From NCBI RefSeq assembly GCF_023228165.1, contig NZ_JALOBS010000037.1:1-45383 (forward strand): 45,383 nucleotides of DNA. The letters run 5' to 3'. The notes beneath the pieces were generated by a model that was given only the letters and a program-made list of their open reading frames with translations, was not told the origin of the DNA and ran no database searches. The position numbers and the translations under genes were made by a program. How positions within the stretch are numbered: position 1 is the first letter of the stretch; every line of letters begins with the position of its first letter. Origin of the DNA: Methylomonas sp. (lineage in GTDB: Bacteria > Pseudomonadota > Gammaproteobacteria > Methylococcales > Methylomonadaceae). Positions 35,754-42,562 of this stretch are shown in pieces.

Positions 35754-36506
35754 ATGGCGGCCTGGACTTTATACCGTCACCGTAATGCTGACGGCAGTTC
35801 CAAAGACTGGGCGGTTACCACTCATGCCGACGGTTCGATCTCGACGCGTTGGGGCAAGACGGCTTCTCGTCTGCCGACCATCAACACGCGAACCGGAATA
35901 CGCCAGCATGATATGGAACGGCAAAAGCAAGCCAAAGGCTATGTGTTTGTCGGCGAAGTCGAAATCGATGCTGATGGCAACATACACCTGCCCCGTTCCA
36001 CGCCGATAGCCGTTCCGGTACACGTGTCGACAGAAACCCCGCCGGTCGGGGTCGACAAGCTGTATTGGCATGTCGATTGCCGTGCTGGGCACGCTACGTT
36101 GCTCGACATGGGCATCGCGCTACGGCGTTGGTTGGGCGATCTGGATGCCTGGTCTCAGGCTCATGGACTGACTGCAAGTGACTGGTCTGGCTGGCAACGG
36201 CTGATCGATGTCAGCCTGGGCGAGGAAGCCTTCGATCTCAGCGGACAAATCCACCGTGAACACGGGGTGTTGCCTTGGCTGTGGTTGATAGCCTTGAAGC
36301 TGGCCGATTTTCCCGGCGTCTCGGTCGGCATTGCCACCGAAAGCGGCCGCGACGTGTCGGCGGACCTCAGGGCTGAAACCGAGGTATTGGCGTTATTCGA
36401 TACCAACATCGAAGTGCTTAGACCGTTGGCCGAAAGCCTGGGGCTTTTGAAACCCCGACTCGATCTGGCGTTGGCCATGGCGGATCACACCGATCATTGG
36501 TTTTGA
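35754..36506 (+). CDS. WGR-domain-like protein
   Basis: 250-aa protein. The N-terminal 70 residues (KDWAVTTHADGSISTRWGK, then a QAKGYVFVGE stretch) resemble a WGR domain, a small fold thought to bind DNA or protein in PARPs and related proteins. The rest is helical and unrecognised. The end is DHWF, like exo and the DUF3150 protein. The ATG at 35754 lies 2 nt after the ATPase stop, so the two are coupled. There is no leader of its own, consistent with the rule that leaders precede each translational unit. Confidence 0.8.
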   Translation: MAAWTLYRHRNADGSSKDWAVTTHADGSISTRWGKTASRLPTINTRTGIRQHDMERQKQAKGYVFVGEVEIDADGNIHLPRSTPIAVPVHVSTETPPVGVDKLYWHVDCRAGHATLLDMGIALRRWLGDLDAWSQAHGLTASDWSGWQRLIDVSLGEEAFDLSGQIHREHGVLPWLWLIALKLADFPGVSVGIATESGRDVSADLRAETEVLALFDTNIEVLRPLAESLGLLKPRLDLALAMADHTDHWF

Positions 36507-36565
36507 TTGGCTGACGGCCCAGCCGTTTTGCCCTGTATCGCGTTCGATGCAGGTTTTTAACACTC

Positions 36566-36609
36566 ACCCGGAAGGGGCCATTCGCCCCTGCGGGGTCAGT
36601 GTGCCTTCT
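36566..36609 (+). promoter_or_regulatory. Structured leader of the DUF3150 gene
   Basis: CCCGGAAGGGG followed by CCCCTGCGGGG and an outer right arm TGTGCCTTC. CTTCC after the arm can pair with GGAGG of the ribosome binding site (AGGAGG). Same C/G alternation as neighbours. Confidence 0.5.
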
Positions 36610-36625
36610 TCCATAGGAGGTTCAC

Positions 36626-37831
36626 ATGACACAAACTCAACTCATTTTGGATCAAGTGGTCTTGATCAAAGTCGACGCCACGATTTACGGCGCACGCAAA
36701 AAGCTCAACAAAGAGGATCTGGTACTGGCCGACGGTAGCAAGTTGCCACCGGAGGATTTGGCCAGTTTGGGCTCGAAACGCTTGCTCGATCCGGACCGGC
36801 TATCGGTGTTCAACCGTCTGAAGAAGGAAGCCGAACGCATTTGTTTGCGCGTCGGCACCCGATTTCTAGGCGGATTCATCGTACCGGCCGCAGCAGCGGC
36901 GCGGGTCACGGCGGAACTGGATCGTATCGCCGGTGACTTTGCCGAGGCACGGGCAGAGTTTTTGGATGGTTACGATGCGGCGGTACAAGACTGGATGGTC
37001 AAACATCCGGAATTTGCCGGCATCATCGAAAAGGCCATCGACTCGGTGGTTTTGGTCGCCACCCGCTTGACCTTTGATTATCTGGTGGTCTCGGTCGCTT
37101 TACCCGAACAGTTGCCGAAACAGGAGGTCGAACGCCTGGAAAGCAAAATCGGTTCGTTGAGCGAGCAGATGTTCCATGAAATTTCGGTGGACGCCAACTT
37201 GCTGGTCGAGCAATCGTTACTCGGTAAGGAACAAGTCACCCGCAACGCGCTCAGGCCGATCAAACGCATCCGCGACAAGCTCGATGGTTTGAGTTTTCTC
37301 GATTATCGCGTGGCGCCAGTGATAACCACCATTGACGACTTGCTCGGCAAAATCCCGAATAGGGGTACGATCGAAGGCAGTTTGCTGCAGGAAATCCTCG
37401 CCACGGCGATGCTGTTGTCCGATCCGGATAAAACCCGGCGGCACGGTGAAGGTTTATTGACGGCGCAAGTGCCGGCAATCCGGACTGATGCCGATACCCA
37501 TGTTGACGTTGATGATGAAGTATCCGTTGATCAATCGGAACTCGAATCATCAGTACTGCTAGCATTACCCGCTCCAGTGATTGTTGAGAACGTTGCAGAC
37601 GATCCGGACTTTTCCGATCTGTTTGATGGCATCTTTGACGATGAGCTCGAAGTGGAATCGGCATCCGATAACTGGGCGTTGGATGTTTTGCTGGATAAAA
37701 GTCAATCCAATCTGGAAACCGATAGCGATGCGGCTAGATACGAACACTCGGAAAACGCAGCGGAACCGGCAACGGTGGCGGCGGGCGACGATGAGGAAAC
37801 GGACGATTCCGACCAGGACTACTGGTTCTGA
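36626..37831 (+). CDS. DUF3150 family protein
   Basis: 401-aa helical protein matching DUF3150, a family that occurs next to MoxR ATPase and VWA genes on conjugative elements. Residues about 60-250 are charged helices (RLKKEAERICLRVGTRFLGG). The last 110 residues are acidic and end in DSDQDYWF. Function is unknown; a link between ATPase and VWA protein is plausible. It starts at an ATG after ATAGGAGG with a structured leader. The acidic, Phe-terminated tail resembles the tip of SSB proteins. Confidence 0.82.
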   Translation: MTQTQLILDQVVLIKVDATIYGARKKLNKEDLVLADGSKLPPEDLASLGSKRLLDPDRLSVFNRLKKEAERICLRVGTRFLGGFIVPAAAAARVTAELDRIAGDFAEARAEFLDGYDAAVQDWMVKHPEFAGIIEKAIDSVVLVATRLTFDYLVVSVALPEQLPKQEVERLESKIGSLSEQMFHEISVDANLLVEQSLLGKEQVTRNALRPIKRIRDKLDGLSFLDYRVAPVITTIDDLLGKIPNRGTIEGSLLQEILATAMLLSDPDKTRRHGEGLLTAQVPAIRTDADTHVDVDDEVSVDQSELESSVLLALPAPVIVENVADDPDFSDLFDGIFDDELEVESASDNWALDVLLDKSQSNLETDSDAARYEHSENAAEPATVAAGDDEETDDSDQDYWF

Positions 37832-37860
37832 TCTGACGCCATTTAACCATTCACCCACGG

Positions 37861-37897
37861 GGGCAAAGTCATGTCCCACTGGGATCATGGTTTGCCC
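37861..37897 (+). promoter_or_regulatory. Structured leader of the VWA gene
   Basis: The clearest fold of the family. GGGCAAA (37861-37867) pairs with TTTGCCC (37891-37897), CATG with CATG, and CCC-ACT-GGG forms the tip. The right arm continues as CTCC, which can also pair with GGAG in the ribosome binding site 10 nt on. Confidence 0.65.
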
Positions 37898-37916
37898 TCC
37901 ACAATTGGAGCACACC

Positions 37917-39737
37917 ATGAAAAATAGAACCTTACACAACGCATTCCCCATCGTTGCGGCAGCCATTGGCAATCGCTTTGGGGTCAAAGTCCGTGTCGGC
38001 GGTGATAAAGCCGAAACCGATGGCCAAACCATTTGGCTGCCAGGCTATGGGGGCGACGATCCGGATTACCAGGATGTTGCCTGGGGCCTGTTGGCCCACG
38101 AAGCGGCACATATTCGCTATTCGGATTTTACGCTGAGCTATGGCAGTTCGGTATTACGCCGGCGCTTATGCAATGCGATTGAAGATATCCGCATCGAGCA
38201 CGAACTGGCCAAGGACTTTCCGGGTACACGACTGACGATACGAACCGTGATTGAAAATATGATTGCCAAAGGCGACTTTGTCGCCAGCCGTATCGATGAT
38301 CATCCGGCCAATATTTTGTACAGCTTTGTTTTGAAGAGTCTGCGAGCCAGGGTGTTGGGTCAAACGGCGTTACGGCCGTTGGTTGAACAAACCGAAATTG
38401 CATTGAAGGCAACCTTTCCCATCGGCGCGGTGACGCGGCTTAAAGGCTTGCTGTCCGAAGTACCGGATGACTTGCAATCGGAGTCCGATTGCCTGCAATT
38501 GACTGATCGCATCCTGGCCATGATTGAGCAGGAATTCGCGCAACAAAGGCAACGCAATCAGGCAAGGCCATCGGCAGATGAGGAAAATATGCCCGAATCG
38601 GATGATACGGATCAGGACGGTGAAACAGCTGACTTGGATGGTTCGAACTCCTCGGATTCCGAAGATGACGTGGATCCCGATGAACGTTTACCAAACGACA
38701 CTGATGACGAATCGTCTTCAGAATTCGGTGGTAACGATGCATCGAATCCGGAAAATCCTGACGAAGAACCGACAACATCTTCCGATAGCGCTCCATCCAA
38801 TCCGCAAGATGAGGATGAAGAAAATACAGAGATTACCGACCCGATGGGCGTCTTGCAAACCCTGTTGTCCGCCGGAGACGGTGACATCGAGCAGGATTTA
38901 TTCGAATCCCTGAAATCGGCTTTGTCATTGGCCGCGGAAAATGAATCGGAATTGCTGATGCCCAGTGGCCACGAGCCACCAATGGATGAGCGAGCCGGAG
39001 CGGTTTTACTGCGCAAGGTGCAAGGCGAATCAGGGAAAATCCGCGCCGCGTTGCAAGGCATCGTCCAATCGCAAACCCTAAGCCGCACGCAACACGCTTG
39101 TCGTGGCAGCCGGTTGGACAGCAAACGTTTACACCGCTTACCACTCGGCGAAACCAAGCTGTTTCAGCGCAAGCAGTCCAAGGTGGCACCCAATACGGCC
39201 ATCCATCTGTTACTCGATAAATCCGAAAGCATGGGTTATCAGGTGGCCGATAGCCAAGGCCAACCGATGGGATCGCGAATGCCGATTGCGTTGGAAGCGA
39301 CTTTGGCGCTGGCATTGGCCTTTGAAGGGATTCCGGGGGTTAGTCCTGGCGTCACTGCCTTTCCCGGTCATCAAGATGACTCGGTTTTTCGGCTGCTTGA
39401 GCATGGCCAACGCGTGAATGCCCGCACCGGTGCCTTTTCGCTGGCTGCTACGGGTAGTACGCCGATGACGGAAGCGATTTGGTTTGGTGCAGCGTCACTG
39501 CTGCGTTGCCGGGAACCCCGTAAAGTGTTGCTGGTGATGACCGATGGTCAACCCAACGATACCCTCAGCACGCTGGAACTGTTGCAGCGTTGTCGGGATA
39601 GCGGTATTGAAACGGTCGGCGTAGGTTTGGGACTGGATGTCAGTCATCTATTCCAGATTGCCATCACCATTAACGACCTTTCAGAGCTGAGAGCGCAATT
39701 GTTCGGGCTCTCGAAAGCGGTGTTGTTGGCGGCGTAA
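37917..39737 (+). CDS. VWA-domain, CobT-like protein with HExxH domain
   Basis: 606-aa protein, MKNRTLHNAF start after a TTGGAG site. The N-terminal 200 residues hold LLAHEAAHIRYSD (HExxH, His 61/Glu 62/His 65) and NAIEDIRIEHEL, whose Glu could be a third zinc ligand, so the domain looks like a metallopeptidase. Residues about 215-305 are a long acidic linker. The C-terminal VWA domain has LLLDKSESM (MIDAS DxSxS), with MTDGQPND further on. With the MoxR ATPase it forms a chelatase/chaperone-type pair like CobS-CobT. Substrate unknown. Confidence 0.85.
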   Translation: MKNRTLHNAFPIVAAAIGNRFGVKVRVGGDKAETDGQTIWLPGYGGDDPDYQDVAWGLLAHEAAHIRYSDFTLSYGSSVLRRRLCNAIEDIRIEHELAKDFPGTRLTIRTVIENMIAKGDFVASRIDDHPANILYSFVLKSLRARVLGQTALRPLVEQTEIALKATFPIGAVTRLKGLLSEVPDDLQSESDCLQLTDRILAMIEQEFAQQRQRNQARPSADEENMPESDDTDQDGETADLDGSNSSDSEDDVDPDERLPNDTDDESSSEFGGNDASNPENPDEEPTTSSDSAPSNPQDEDEENTEITDPMGVLQTLLSAGDGDIEQDLFESLKSALSLAAENESELLMPSGHEPPMDERAGAVLLRKVQGESGKIRAALQGIVQSQTLSRTQHACRGSRLDSKRLHRLPLGETKLFQRKQSKVAPNTAIHLLLDKSESMGYQVADSQGQPMGSRMPIALEATLALALAFEGIPGVSPGVTAFPGHQDDSVFRLLEHGQRVNARTGAFSLAATGSTPMTEAIWFGAASLLRCREPRKVLLVMTDGQPNDTLSTLELLQRCRDSGIETVGVGLGLDVSHLFQIAITINDLSELRAQLFGLSKAVLLAA

Positions 39738-39752
39738 TCCTCAGTCCGTTAT

Positions 39753-39857
39753 CCGTAGCCCAATCCTTGGCTTAATGCCTTGGATTGTGGCTACGGGTAG
39801 CTGAATGCAACCGCAGTTTGTCGAATGCACTCACTTACTGGAGCCCATTCGACAAAC
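39753..39857 (+). other. Two long hairpins after the VWA gene
   Basis: CCGTAGCCCAATCC (39753-39766) pairs with GGATTG and GGCTACGG (39782-39796) with one bulge, probably a terminator without a U-run. A 12-bp perfect inverted repeat GTTTGTCGAATG/CATTCGACAAAC follows (39816-39827, 39846-39857). Together with the element at 39894 and a leader, these fill the 345-nt gap; no gene is seen. Confidence 0.5.
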
Positions 39858-39893
39858 AGACATTTCATGCGTTCTTTCCGAAGAATGCTGAAT

Positions 39894-39968
39894 CCGACTT
39901 CGGTCGGCGTTCCGTCTTTAGGCGGCGAACACGTTAAACCGTGATCGTGTCGGGTACGTTAAGCCCGA
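39894..39968 (+). promoter_or_regulatory. Four-hairpin structured element, copy 3
   Basis: CCGAC-TTCG-GTCGG, linker CGTT, CCGTC-TTTA-GGCGG, a CACG/CGTG hairpin and TCGGG-TACGTTAAG-CCCGA. Base changes against copies 1 and 2 in hairpins 2 and 4 are compensated. It is upstream of the membrane-protein gene at 40083. Confidence 0.7.
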
Positions 39969-40005
39969 TGTAAATCGCAGTGGTTCTACCCACTGCAAAT
40001 CAAAA

Positions 40006-40036
40006 CCCGCTTCGGGCGACCATCGCCCGGCCGGGT
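40006..40036 (+). promoter_or_regulatory. Structured leader of the 40083 gene
   Basis: CCCG-CTT-CGGG, CGGGCGA-CCA-TCGCCCG (40013-40029) and CCCGGCCGGG are mutually exclusive pairings. A separate hairpin GCAGTGG/CCACTGC lies just upstream (39977-39996). An AAAGGAG ribosome binding site follows after an AT-rich spacer. Confidence 0.5.
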
Positions 40037-40082
40037 GCTGTTCATTCGAAGTGTTTTCTTAAATTTTTAAAGGAGAACTTCA

Positions 40083-40616
40083 ATGAACTTTATTTTCGGC
40101 ATCATCTTATTGGCGATGTTCATCCTTGCCTTGCGAGTGATTTGGGCAACGGCGTTGCAAATGCTGGGCGCGTTGAAACACACAGCTCAAACGTTTCACC
40201 GTTATCGCGCGCAGCGTTTGGCGCGACACCGGCTACCGGTGATCATGCCTCGTAACAGAGAAGACTTGGATTGGTTGGCGATATCGGATTCGGTGCGCCA
40301 GGAAATTCAGACGCGCAATCACGGTTTCAATCGAGAGGCGGTCCGACTGGAAGCACAATTACAGGCCAAGTTAAAAACGATCGAAATCTACGAAGCGGAT
40401 ATTCAAATAGCCAAACTGGAACGGGAATTATTGAAGATCAAACCAGTGATCGAAAGTCCCGAGCCTGAAGTCAAAAAATCTCGGCGCTCGAAAAAGCAAT
40501 CGGCTGCGGTTGCAAACGTAGTGGCCCAGAAAGTTCCGCATCAGGTATCCCAACTTCGGGCAGCACTGAAAGGCAACGGTTTATCGACGCCAGTCAGTGA
40601 GTCTGTCCGCCATTGA
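40083..40616 (+). CDS. Small membrane-anchored coiled-coil protein
   Basis: 177-aa protein. Residues 3-26 form one hydrophobic segment (FIFGIILLAMFILALRVIW) and act as a membrane anchor. Residues 68-120 are a charged coiled coil. The tail is basic (KKSRRSKKQ). No family recognised. The strong AAAGGAG site and leader support expression. Its 3' end overlaps a convergent ORF by 23 nt. A role tied to the conjugation apparatus or membrane positioning is only a guess. Confidence 0.72.
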   Translation: MNFIFGIILLAMFILALRVIWATALQMLGALKHTAQTFHRYRAQRLARHRLPVIMPRNREDLDWLAISDSVRQEIQTRNHGFNREAVRLEAQLQAKLKTIEIYEADIQIAKLERELLKIKPVIESPEPEVKKSRRSKKQSAAVANVVAQKVPHQVSQLRAALKGNGLSTPVSESVRH

Positions 40617-40968
40617 AAACCTCAAGCGTCGCGCCGGTTTGTGTCATTACGGTGCGTACCTGCTTGGCCAAATCATTCTTAGGTTCGTCGAAACGAAAGC
40701 CGTCCGGCAGCAATGATTGGAGATCGTCAAAGGTTTCCCGTCGCAATTGCCGGATATTGATCAATAACTCCCAGGCTCGCTTCGGATCGTCGATGTTTTG
40801 CAAAACATCGGCTTCCGCAACATCCAGTTTGGTCAAAATTGTTTTGCAAAGATTTAACGCATTCAGTCTGGGAGCAAGCGGTATTGCCATCGATTTTCGT
40901 ACTGGTTGCGTGCTCTCGGTCTGCTTAGGACTGAGAAAATCAAAAATGCGAAAAATATCGTCAATCAT
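40594..40968 (-). CDS. Hypothetical protein on opposite strand
   Basis: 124-aa protein, MIDDIFRIFDFLSPK start, helical and charged in the middle (DDPKRAWELLINIRQLRRET). The composition looks coding, while the plus-strand ORF over the same DNA is Ser/Arg-rich and shadow-like. It is the only minus-strand gene between ssb and the window end and overlaps the membrane protein's end by 23 nt. No family recognised. Confidence 0.5.
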   Translation of the reverse strand: MIDDIFRIFDFLSPKQTESTQPVRKSMAIPLAPRLNALNLCKTILTKLDVAEADVLQNIDDPKRAWELLINIRQLRRETFDDLQSLLPDGFRFDEPKNDLAKQVRTVMTQTGATLEVFNGGQTH

Positions 40969-41077
40969 GGCTTTTTCTCTGCTTTTTAGTGATTTTTAGC
41001 CACCATATACCGATTTTTGTGTGAATTCAACCCAGCTGTGCGAGCCATTTTCCGGCATTAATCAGCGTTCTTTACCT

Positions 41078-41118
41078 GCAGGAACATCATCTTGTCGGGT
41101 GGTCGTTCCTGCGTTTTT
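41078..41118 (+). terminator. Terminator-like leader of the 41133 gene
   Basis: GCAGGAAC/GTTCCTGC (41078-41085, 41105-41112), an 8-bp perfect stem with an inner CATC/GGTG pairing, is followed by GTTTTTTGGAGG. The U-run is immediately joined to the ribosome binding site. This looks like an attenuator rather than an end-of-operon terminator. Confidence 0.55.
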
Positions 41119-41132
41119 TGGAGGAATTGACC

Positions 41133-41474
41133 ATGTCATCGATAGTAGAAAATGGCATTTGCCATTCGCATACTCAAATTAATGCGGCTCGCTATTTGAA
41201 TGAGTACCGCTGTCCTTACTGCCAGACCGAATGGGAGGATGTGTGGGATTGCGGCTGTAATGATCGTTGCCCGGACTGCAATAAGGAAATCGAGCCTTAT
41301 GAAAGCGCATTGATCGAGGGTGAATCGGGGGAAACCGAATTGCCAGTCGAAGAACCAGCCTTGGCCAATGCCAAATCGGAATGTATGAATCGACGTTTCG
41401 TAGTGTCCTACGAGATCGATAATGTCCACCGGGTGATGGTAGGTATCTCCGCGGATAGTCCCGAAGCGGCATAA
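41133..41474 (+). CDS. Zinc-ribbon protein, N-terminal part (split by in-frame TAA)
   Basis: 113 aa from ATG 41133 (GGAGGAA site) to TAA 41472-41474. A zinc ribbon CPYCQTEW with CGCNDRCPDC spans residues about 27-50, and a conserved-looking C-terminal sheet (RRFVVSYEIDNVHRVMVGI) follows. The reading frame continues unbroken and coding-like after the TAA to 41795, so this is probably the first half of a 220-codon gene disrupted by a nonsense codon, or read through it. Family not recognised. Confidence 0.65.
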   Translation: MSSIVENGICHSHTQINAARYLNEYRCPYCQTEWEDVWDCGCNDRCPDCNKEIEPYESALIEGESGETELPVEEPALANAKSECMNRRFVVSYEIDNVHRVMVGISADSPEAA

Positions 41475-41528
41475 CAGGTTGCCGAACAGGCATTCAACGA
41501 TGCCACGATTTGGGATGACACCGCTGCC

Positions 41529-41795
41529 ATGCCGTTATTGTCCGATGAATATCATGAAGCTGAGGGTGAAAGCCTAGTCTGGGAAAGCGTTGCCGTTGCA
41601 CAGTTGCCGGAACCGGATTATTCGGTACGGCAATTGAAGAAAGAGCAAGCCGCCATGCAAGTTTGCCGAGGCTTGATTGAAGCCTATCAACAAGGCGAAG
41701 CCGCCAGTGGCAGTATCGATTGGGAGGATTTGGATCAGTTAATCCCTCAGGCATTACAAGCCTTGGGAAAACCTGTTCTGGAAATCCAATCCTGA
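41529..41795 (+). CDS. C-terminal part of the same split gene
   Basis: 88 aa in the same frame as the zinc-ribbon protein. Translation after the TAA begins QVAEQAFNDATIWDD and carries on into MPLLSDEYHEAEGE. The text reads as a direct continuation of the preceding domain. The ATG at 41529 has no clear ribosome binding site, so independent expression is doubtful. It is acidic, with a helical end (LKKEQAAMQVCRGLIEAY). Probably a remnant unless the stop is suppressed. Confidence 0.5.
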   Translation: MPLLSDEYHEAEGESLVWESVAVAQLPEPDYSVRQLKKEQAAMQVCRGLIEAYQQGEAASGSIDWEDLDQLIPQALQALGKPVLEIQS

Positions 41796-41887
41796 AAACT
41801 GCGCGCTGAAATTTTTATGCGCACACTTTGTACAAGCCTGAGTTAGCCAAGTCATTCGATTCGGCGCTCATTTTTATCAACCCACAC

Positions 41888-41926
41888 GGGAATGTCCTAT
41901 TCCCGCTGGGGAATCGTGATGTTCCC
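41888..41926 (+). promoter_or_regulatory. Structured leader of the 41950 gene
   Basis: GGGAATGT (41888-41895) pairs with ATGTTCCC (41919-41926). The inner hairpin is ATTCCC-GCT-GGGGAAT. It sits 13 nt before a GAGGAC ribosome binding site. Same family as its neighbours. Confidence 0.55.
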
Positions 41927-41949
41927 GCTATTTCATTGAGGACAACATC

Positions 41950-42447
41950 ATGAATCAAATCTTTGAACACACCTTCGGCACGGGTCATTGCATTCAATAT
42001 CAGCGTTTGCCATCCGGCACCTGTTATCACGCCGACACACCGGAGCCGGTGGTCGAGTTGTTGGAACAACTTCGCCATAGCCGGCGCAAAATCCGGTTGT
42101 ATTACGGCGATACCCAAACCGGCCAGTCCTGGCACGATGAACACGATGTCATCGGCTGGATTGGTCGCTCGATGGGCACGATCAAAGTGCCGTTGTTGAT
42201 CGAACCCGGTGACATCGGTGGTCCGGCATTACTGGATCAGTGCATCGTCCGTATCGACAGTCCACGCCAGGTCCTTTACCAACACGATGATTTTGGGGTT
42301 GGCACAGTAGAACTGGTGAAAGGCGAGCTTAACCGCTTGCCTTGGGAAATCTGGATCGATGGCAGCGTGCATGCCCGATTCAAAGCAAAAACCGAAGCCC
42401 GGCAGTATCAGGACTTCATTCAAGGTAAGCGGTTCGCGTTGATCTGA
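41950..42447 (+). CDS. Hypothetical protein of conjugative element
   Basis: 165-aa protein with a TGAGGAC ribosome binding site. It is beta-rich, with KIRLYYGDTQTGQSWHDEHDVIGWIGRS (positions about 47-74) and WEIWIDGSVHARF near the C-terminus. No family recognised, but proteins of this type occur between the VWA and DUF4942 genes of SXT-like elements. Function unknown. Confidence 0.72.
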   Translation: MNQIFEHTFGTGHCIQYQRLPSGTCYHADTPEPVVELLEQLRHSRRKIRLYYGDTQTGQSWHDEHDVIGWIGRSMGTIKVPLLIEPGDIGGPALLDQCIVRIDSPRQVLYQHDDFGVGTVELVKGELNRLPWEIWIDGSVHARFKAKTEARQYQDFIQGKRFALI

Positions 42448-42496
42448 TACGCCGTTTTCATTTTTGACACTCGGTTAAGCCGAGTTTTTCACTGTA

Positions 42497-42552
42497 CCCC
42501 TGCGGGATGATTCTATCCCGCCAGGGATAAATCGGTCGTCAGGGGCTTTTTT
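42497..42552 (+). terminator. Terminator-like leader of the DUF4942 gene
   Basis: CCCCTG (42497-42502) pairs with CAGGGG (42540-42545) and is followed by C and TTTTTT. The inner hairpin is TATCCC-GCC-AGGGATA. GGAG of the ribosome binding site begins directly after the U-run and the ATG is 7 nt further. It would act as an attenuator. Confidence 0.6.
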
Positions 42553-42562
42553 GGAGAATACC

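Noticed and set aside
40613..40999. 128-aa plus-strand ORF
   Set aside because: Low-complexity composition; the minus-strand ORF over the same DNA looks more like a protein.
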